From an uncultured Eubacterium sp. (GTDB lineage: Bacteria > Bacillota > Clostridia > Peptostreptococcales > Anaerovoracaceae), in contig CAJJPZ010000031.1 of assembly GCA_905193765.1 (NCBI GenBank), forward strand, positions 1 through 17,285: 17,285 bases of DNA, written 5' to 3'. The notes under the pieces were generated by a model that saw nothing but the letters and a program-made list of their open reading frames with translations, did no database searches and was not told where the DNA came from. Below, piece by piece: positions 14,524 to 17,285 of the stretch. A program made the translations under genes and the position numbers. Position 1 is the stretch's first letter. The number at the start of each line of letters is the position of its first letter.

Positions 14524-14563
14524 ATTTTAAGAAAGCAATAAAAATCTGAAAGAAGGACATACT

Positions 14564-16126
14564 GTGACACTTAATATATATGAACTGGGGCATTATTACC
14601 GCCATCTCCGGGATCTCGGTCTTGTGGTCAGCTGCATAGCCGGGCCAGCTGCTCTGCAGAAAAAAATAGGATATATCTCATTCGACTCCAATGATGTGAG
14701 AGAAAACACACTTTTCATATGCAAAGGCGCGCACTTTTCTCCCGAATATCTCTGCTCGGCGCTAAGGAACGGCGCTGTTGCGTATATTTCCGAAAAAGAA
14801 TACGAACTGCCTGCCGATATCTGTGATACACCTCGTCTGATAGTCAGCGACATACGTGCCGTCATGGCGGAGGTCGCATCCGTGTTCTATAACGACGTAT
14901 GGCAGAAACTTCACATGATCGGGATAACAGGCACCAAGGGCAAGTCCAGCACAGCCTTTTTCGTCAAATACATCATCGACGAATATATGCGCAGTTCAGG
15001 CGGCAGGGAATCAGCCATCGTTTCCGGCGTGACAAACTACGACGGTGTTTCAAACGAAGAGTCCCACCTCACTACGCCGGAGTCTTTCCAGCTGTACCGT
15101 CATATATACAACGCCGTCAGCAGCGGCATATCATATCTCACCATGGAAATATCCAGCCAGGGTCTCAAATACGACCGTGTCCGCGGTATAACCTATGATA
15201 TAGGATGTTTCCTGAACATCGGCAACGACCATATCAGCAGCGTCGAACACAGCTGCTTCGAAGACTACCTTGGATCCAAGCTCAAACTGTTCTCCCAGAG
15301 CAGGACAATATGTATCAACCGCAACTCTGACAGCCTCGACAGGATCATAGAAGCTGCACATTCAGCACAGCAAAACAGCTGCCTGTCGGAAGGATATGTC
15401 CCTGATATCGTGACATTCGGCATCGATCCGTGTTCCGACTACATGGCATATGACATCAGAAACCGGTTATCTGACGAAGGATGTATATCTTTCCATGTCA
15501 GGTCATCTGCCTTCGACGATGTCTTTGAGATATCCATGCACGGTCTTTTCAACGTAGACAACGCTCTCGCAGCGATCACGATGACACATCGTCTCGGCAT
15601 ACCGCTTGATTCCATAAAGGCAGGTCTTAAAAAGGCCCGCGTCAGCGGCAGGATGGAGATGTTCACCAGCAGGAAAAGAGGCTTCAGCGTCATAGTGGAC
15701 TATGCTCACAACCAGATGAGCTTCGAGACGCTGTTCCGTTCTGTGAAAAATGAATTCCCCGGACGAAATATCACTATCGTATTCGGCTGCCCCGGCGGCA
15801 AAGCCCAGCAGCGCAGACAGGAACTGGGCGCCATAGCAGGCAGATATGCAGATAAAGTCTATCTCACTGAAGACGATGCCGGTGAGGAATCAGTCACCGA
15901 TATATGCCGCGAGATAGCCGGCCATGTAAGATCCTATGGCTGCCCTTTCGAAATAATAGAAGACCGGGGCGAAGCCATAAGAAGAGCTTTAAGCTCCGCA
16001 GACAGGAATACCGTCGTGCTGATCGCCGGCAAAGGCCGGGAGACGCGGCAGAAGCGAGGCCTGGCATACATTACCACGCCGTCTGACGTGGACTATGTAC
16101 AGGAGCTGCTTAAATTTGAATACTGA
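14564..16126 (+). CDS. murE: MurE-like Mur ligase (UDP-MurNAc-tripeptide synthetase family)
   Basis: MurE ligases add the third residue (meso-diaminopimelate or lysine) to UDP-MurNAc-L-Ala-D-Glu with ATP during cell-wall precursor synthesis. This 520 aa protein has the three expected domains: a UDP-binding N-terminal part, the ATP-binding centre with GTKGKSS (123-129), and a C-terminal ligase domain. Other family marks are TTPESFQL, EISSQGL, NIGNDH, FNVDNALAA, VDYAHN and IAGKGRE. Where meso-DAP enzymes carry DNPR, this one reads DDAG (437-440), so the third residue it adds is uncertain. The start is GTG with AGAAGGA six bases upstream. No other cell-wall gene is adjacent, so it may be a second MurE paralogue. 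It ends at a good terminator. The symbol is by family; a different Mur-ligase-like amide synthesis is possible. Confidence 0.82.
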   Translation: MTLNIYELGHYYRHLRDLGLVVSCIAGPAALQKKIGYISFDSNDVRENTLFICKGAHFSPEYLCSALRNGAVAYISEKEYELPADICDTPRLIVSDIRAVMAEVASVFYNDVWQKLHMIGITGTKGKSSTAFFVKYIIDEYMRSSGGRESAIVSGVTNYDGVSNEESHLTTPESFQLYRHIYNAVSSGISYLTMEISSQGLKYDRVRGITYDIGCFLNIGNDHISSVEHSCFEDYLGSKLKLFSQSRTICINRNSDSLDRIIEAAHSAQQNSCLSEGYVPDIVTFGIDPCSDYMAYDIRNRLSDEGCISFHVRSSAFDDVFEISMHGLFNVDNALAAITMTHRLGIPLDSIKAGLKKARVSGRMEMFTSRKRGFSVIVDYAHNQMSFETLFRSVKNEFPGRNITIVFGCPGGKAQQRRQELGAIAGRYADKVYLTEDDAGEESVTDICREIAGHVRSYGCPFEIIEDRGEAIRRALSSADRNTVVLIAGKGRETRQKRGLAYITTPSDVDYVQELLKFEY

Positions 16127-16156
16127 ATCGTATCTATACATATACCATCGACACAC

Positions 16157-16181
16157 GCCGACCTGCATCAGGCCGGTTTTT
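16157..16181 (+). terminator. Terminator of the deoR-metallopeptidase-murE set
   Basis: CCGACCTG (16158-16165), a 3-nt loop CAT, and CAGGCCGG (16169-16176) pair with one A-C mismatch. Five T follow (16177-16181). It stands 31 bp after the Mur ligase stop. Confidence 0.75.
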
Positions 16182-16217
16182 AATTATATTAAAATATTTT
16201 TTATTTTTATTCAAGCA

Positions 16218-16245
16218 TTGACTTTAATATTATTTAAGTTATACT
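16218..16245 (+). promoter_or_regulatory. Promoter of the DUF2089/membrane-protein pair, with a dyad over the -10
   Basis: TTGACT (16218-16223), a 16-bp spacer and TATACT (16240-16245). The dyad TTAAGT-TAT-ACTTAA (16234-16248) covers the -10, a fitting place for a repressor, perhaps the DUF2089 protein itself. Confidence 0.7.
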
Positions 16246-16274
16246 TAATTATATCAAACAAGGAGACAAATGCC

Positions 16275-16571
16275 ATGGCTTTAAAAAACATACCGGGATG
16301 GATAGAGGAACTTAATGATGAGGATCTGGCTTTTATAAAAAGATTCGTTCTGTGCAGCGGTTCTCTCAAGGAGATCGCTAAGGAGTACGGCGTCAGCTAC
16401 CCTACAGTACGGGCGCGTCTCGACAATCTCATCGAGAAGATACGTGTCCAGGATGACAGGGAATCCACACCTTTCGTGAAACTCGTCAAGAAACTGGCAC
16501 TGGATGACAGACTGGACTTCGACACTGCGAAACTTCTTATACAGGCCTATCAGGAAGGAGAAAAGAAATGA
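16275..16571 (+). CDS. DUF2089 family helix-turn-helix protein
   Basis: This 98 aa protein is mostly a helix-turn-helix: SLKEIAKEYGVSYPTVRARL (about 30-49) followed by DNLIEKI. The C-terminal half (FVKLVKKLALDDRLDFDTAK) matches the DUF2089 pattern. It is probably a DNA-binding regulator, although the exact role of the family is not known. The start at 16275 follows an AAGGAG site (about 16260-16264); the open frame extends 60 codons upstream through the terminator and promoter, which argues against any earlier start. Its stop overlaps the start of the membrane-protein gene by four bases (ATGA), so the two are translated together. This protein lacks the N-terminal zinc-ribbon sometimes seen in relatives. 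Confidence 0.8.
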   Translation: MALKNIPGWIEELNDEDLAFIKRFVLCSGSLKEIAKEYGVSYPTVRARLDNLIEKIRVQDDRESTPFVKLVKKLALDDRLDFDTAKLLIQAYQEGEKK

Positions 16572-17263
16572 CAGCAGACACAGTAGGCTCGCTTCTTGCC
16601 GCAATAGCTTTCGCATCGTTTTTCGTCGCATACGCATCGTCGTATGTCATCTGCTTATATCTGCAGAGATACCTGACGCTGCAGAGCCCCAGACTCGTTA
16701 AATACTTTTTCATACTGCTCATCGCAGTCACAGTAACGGTATTCGCCGTTACGATGCATGAACACGTATGGTCTTCGAGAGGATATTCAGGAGGCATCAC
16801 CAGCTCTGAGATCTATGCAGGAAAAAGCTACGAAAGCGACACAGTCGGAAATATCACATATGTTACCGACGGCGTTCTCAGATCTAAAAGCATCCTTGCC
16901 GTAGGCTACGCACAGATCGGTGACGAGTACTTCATGGTACATATCGATCACGGCAAAGTCACCGCCGAGGGCAGAGCAGCCAGATATGAAAAAAATATCG
17001 CACGGGCGATCAGTGAAGAGGCCAACGACCTCAACAAATTCACCGGCAGCTCCCTGCCCTATGATGAGCTTAAGAAAGCAGGCAACTCGAAAGATCTTAC
17101 CGTCTACTACGGCATCAAACCGCTCCAGCTCATCTTCGCCATACTGCTGATCGGCGGACCGCTGTTTCTCTCAGCCGCAGATCATATGACCGGTTTCAGG
17201 AAACGCCGCAGACGCAGGAGCATCATGAAAATGAAGCTGGATGATATACAGGAGACAATATGA
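16568..17263 (+). CDS. Three-span membrane protein coupled to the DUF2089 regulator
   Basis: I do not recognise this 231 aa protein. It has two membrane spans near the N terminus (about 5-30 and 44-63), a ~115-residue extracytoplasmic part (about 66-180, including GNITYVTDGVLRSKSILAVG), and a third span (about 183-205). A very basic cytosolic tail follows (FRKRRRRRSIMKMKLDD). The layout suits a sensor or an anti-regulator-type partner. The start overlaps the DUF2089 stop (ATGA), with AAGGAG in the last codons of the upstream gene. No enzyme motif is seen. It ends 22 bp before the window edge with no terminator visible, so the operon may continue. Confidence 0.75.
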   Translation: MTADTVGSLLAAIAFASFFVAYASSYVICLYLQRYLTLQSPRLVKYFFILLIAVTVTVFAVTMHEHVWSSRGYSGGITSSEIYAGKSYESDTVGNITYVTDGVLRSKSILAVGYAQIGDEYFMVHIDHGKVTAEGRAARYEKNIARAISEEANDLNKFTGSSLPYDELKKAGNSKDLTVYYGIKPLQLIFAILLIGGPLFLSAADHMTGFRKRRRRRSIMKMKLDDIQETI

Positions 17264-17285
17264 AGTGACCTCCAGTTTGTAGCAA

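Noticed and set aside
16095..16274. 60-codon upstream extension of the DUF2089 frame
   Set aside because: It runs through the Mur ligase terminator and the DUF2089 promoter, is AT-rich, and lacks a ribosome binding site. The ATG at 16275 has one.
17260..17268. ATG overlapping the last stop, after GGAGACAAT
   Set aside because: The frame is ATG AAG TGA and stops at once; it is not a gene within this window.
1..17285. tRNA, rRNA, CRISPR array, insertion sequence or prophage
   Set aside because: I read both strands and saw no cloverleaf, repeat-spacer series, transposase or phage motif.

Overview
The window looks like a chromosomal segment from a low-to-moderate GC Firmicute, most likely a Clostridia-type gut anaerobe. 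This is inferred from strong AGGAGG-like ribosome binding sites, sigma-A-like promoters, several GTG/TTG starts, a zinc-ribbon/TolA-like membrane protein next to UPF0182, DUF2089, and a large (638 aa) glutamine synthetase. There is no phage, transposon, CRISPR array, tRNA or rRNA that I can see.

Left block (57-10962, all minus strand). Reading leftward from a good promoter at 11050-11078, three envelope genes come first: a 249 aa single-span protein, a 935 aa zinc-ribbon/coiled-coil/single-span protein, and a 953 aa seven-span UPF0182 protein. They are 22 and 13 bp apart and surely form one operon. A hairpin with a T-run (4440-4495) then separates them from a second tight set: a large-form glutamine synthetase, seryl-tRNA synthetase (serS) and a HisC-like aminotransferase. 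The serS stop codon directly abuts the aminotransferase start codon. I see no convincing promoter for this second set in the 107 bp gap, so the hairpin may be a leaky terminator or attenuator.

Middle (10963-13299). A 549 bp gene-free stretch holds the envelope-operon promoter, a 10-bp-spaced direct repeat upstream of it, and two 12-bp-arm terminators. One of these points rightward although no rightward gene precedes it, so a small RNA is possible. Next comes a minus-strand methylmalonate-semialdehyde dehydrogenase (mmsA/iolA type), divergent from a DeoR-family regulator. The 270 bp between the two starts has a promoter for each and an identical 10-mer in opposite orientations at both start regions. 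This suggests that the regulator represses both genes, as IolR does in inositol catabolism.

Right block (13300-17263, plus strand). The deoR-type gene is followed by a small zincin metallopeptidase and a MurE-like Mur ligase whose diaminopimelate-recognition motif is altered; the set ends at a terminator. A new promoter then drives a DUF2089 helix-turn-helix gene that overlaps a membrane-protein gene by 4 bp (ATGA). This pair looks like a regulator and membrane partner of unknown purpose.

Most of the window is ordinary housekeeping and accessory metabolism. The items most worth a second look are the UPF0182 envelope cluster, the orphan rightward terminator, the matched divergent operators, the unusual MurE and the DUF2089/membrane pair.
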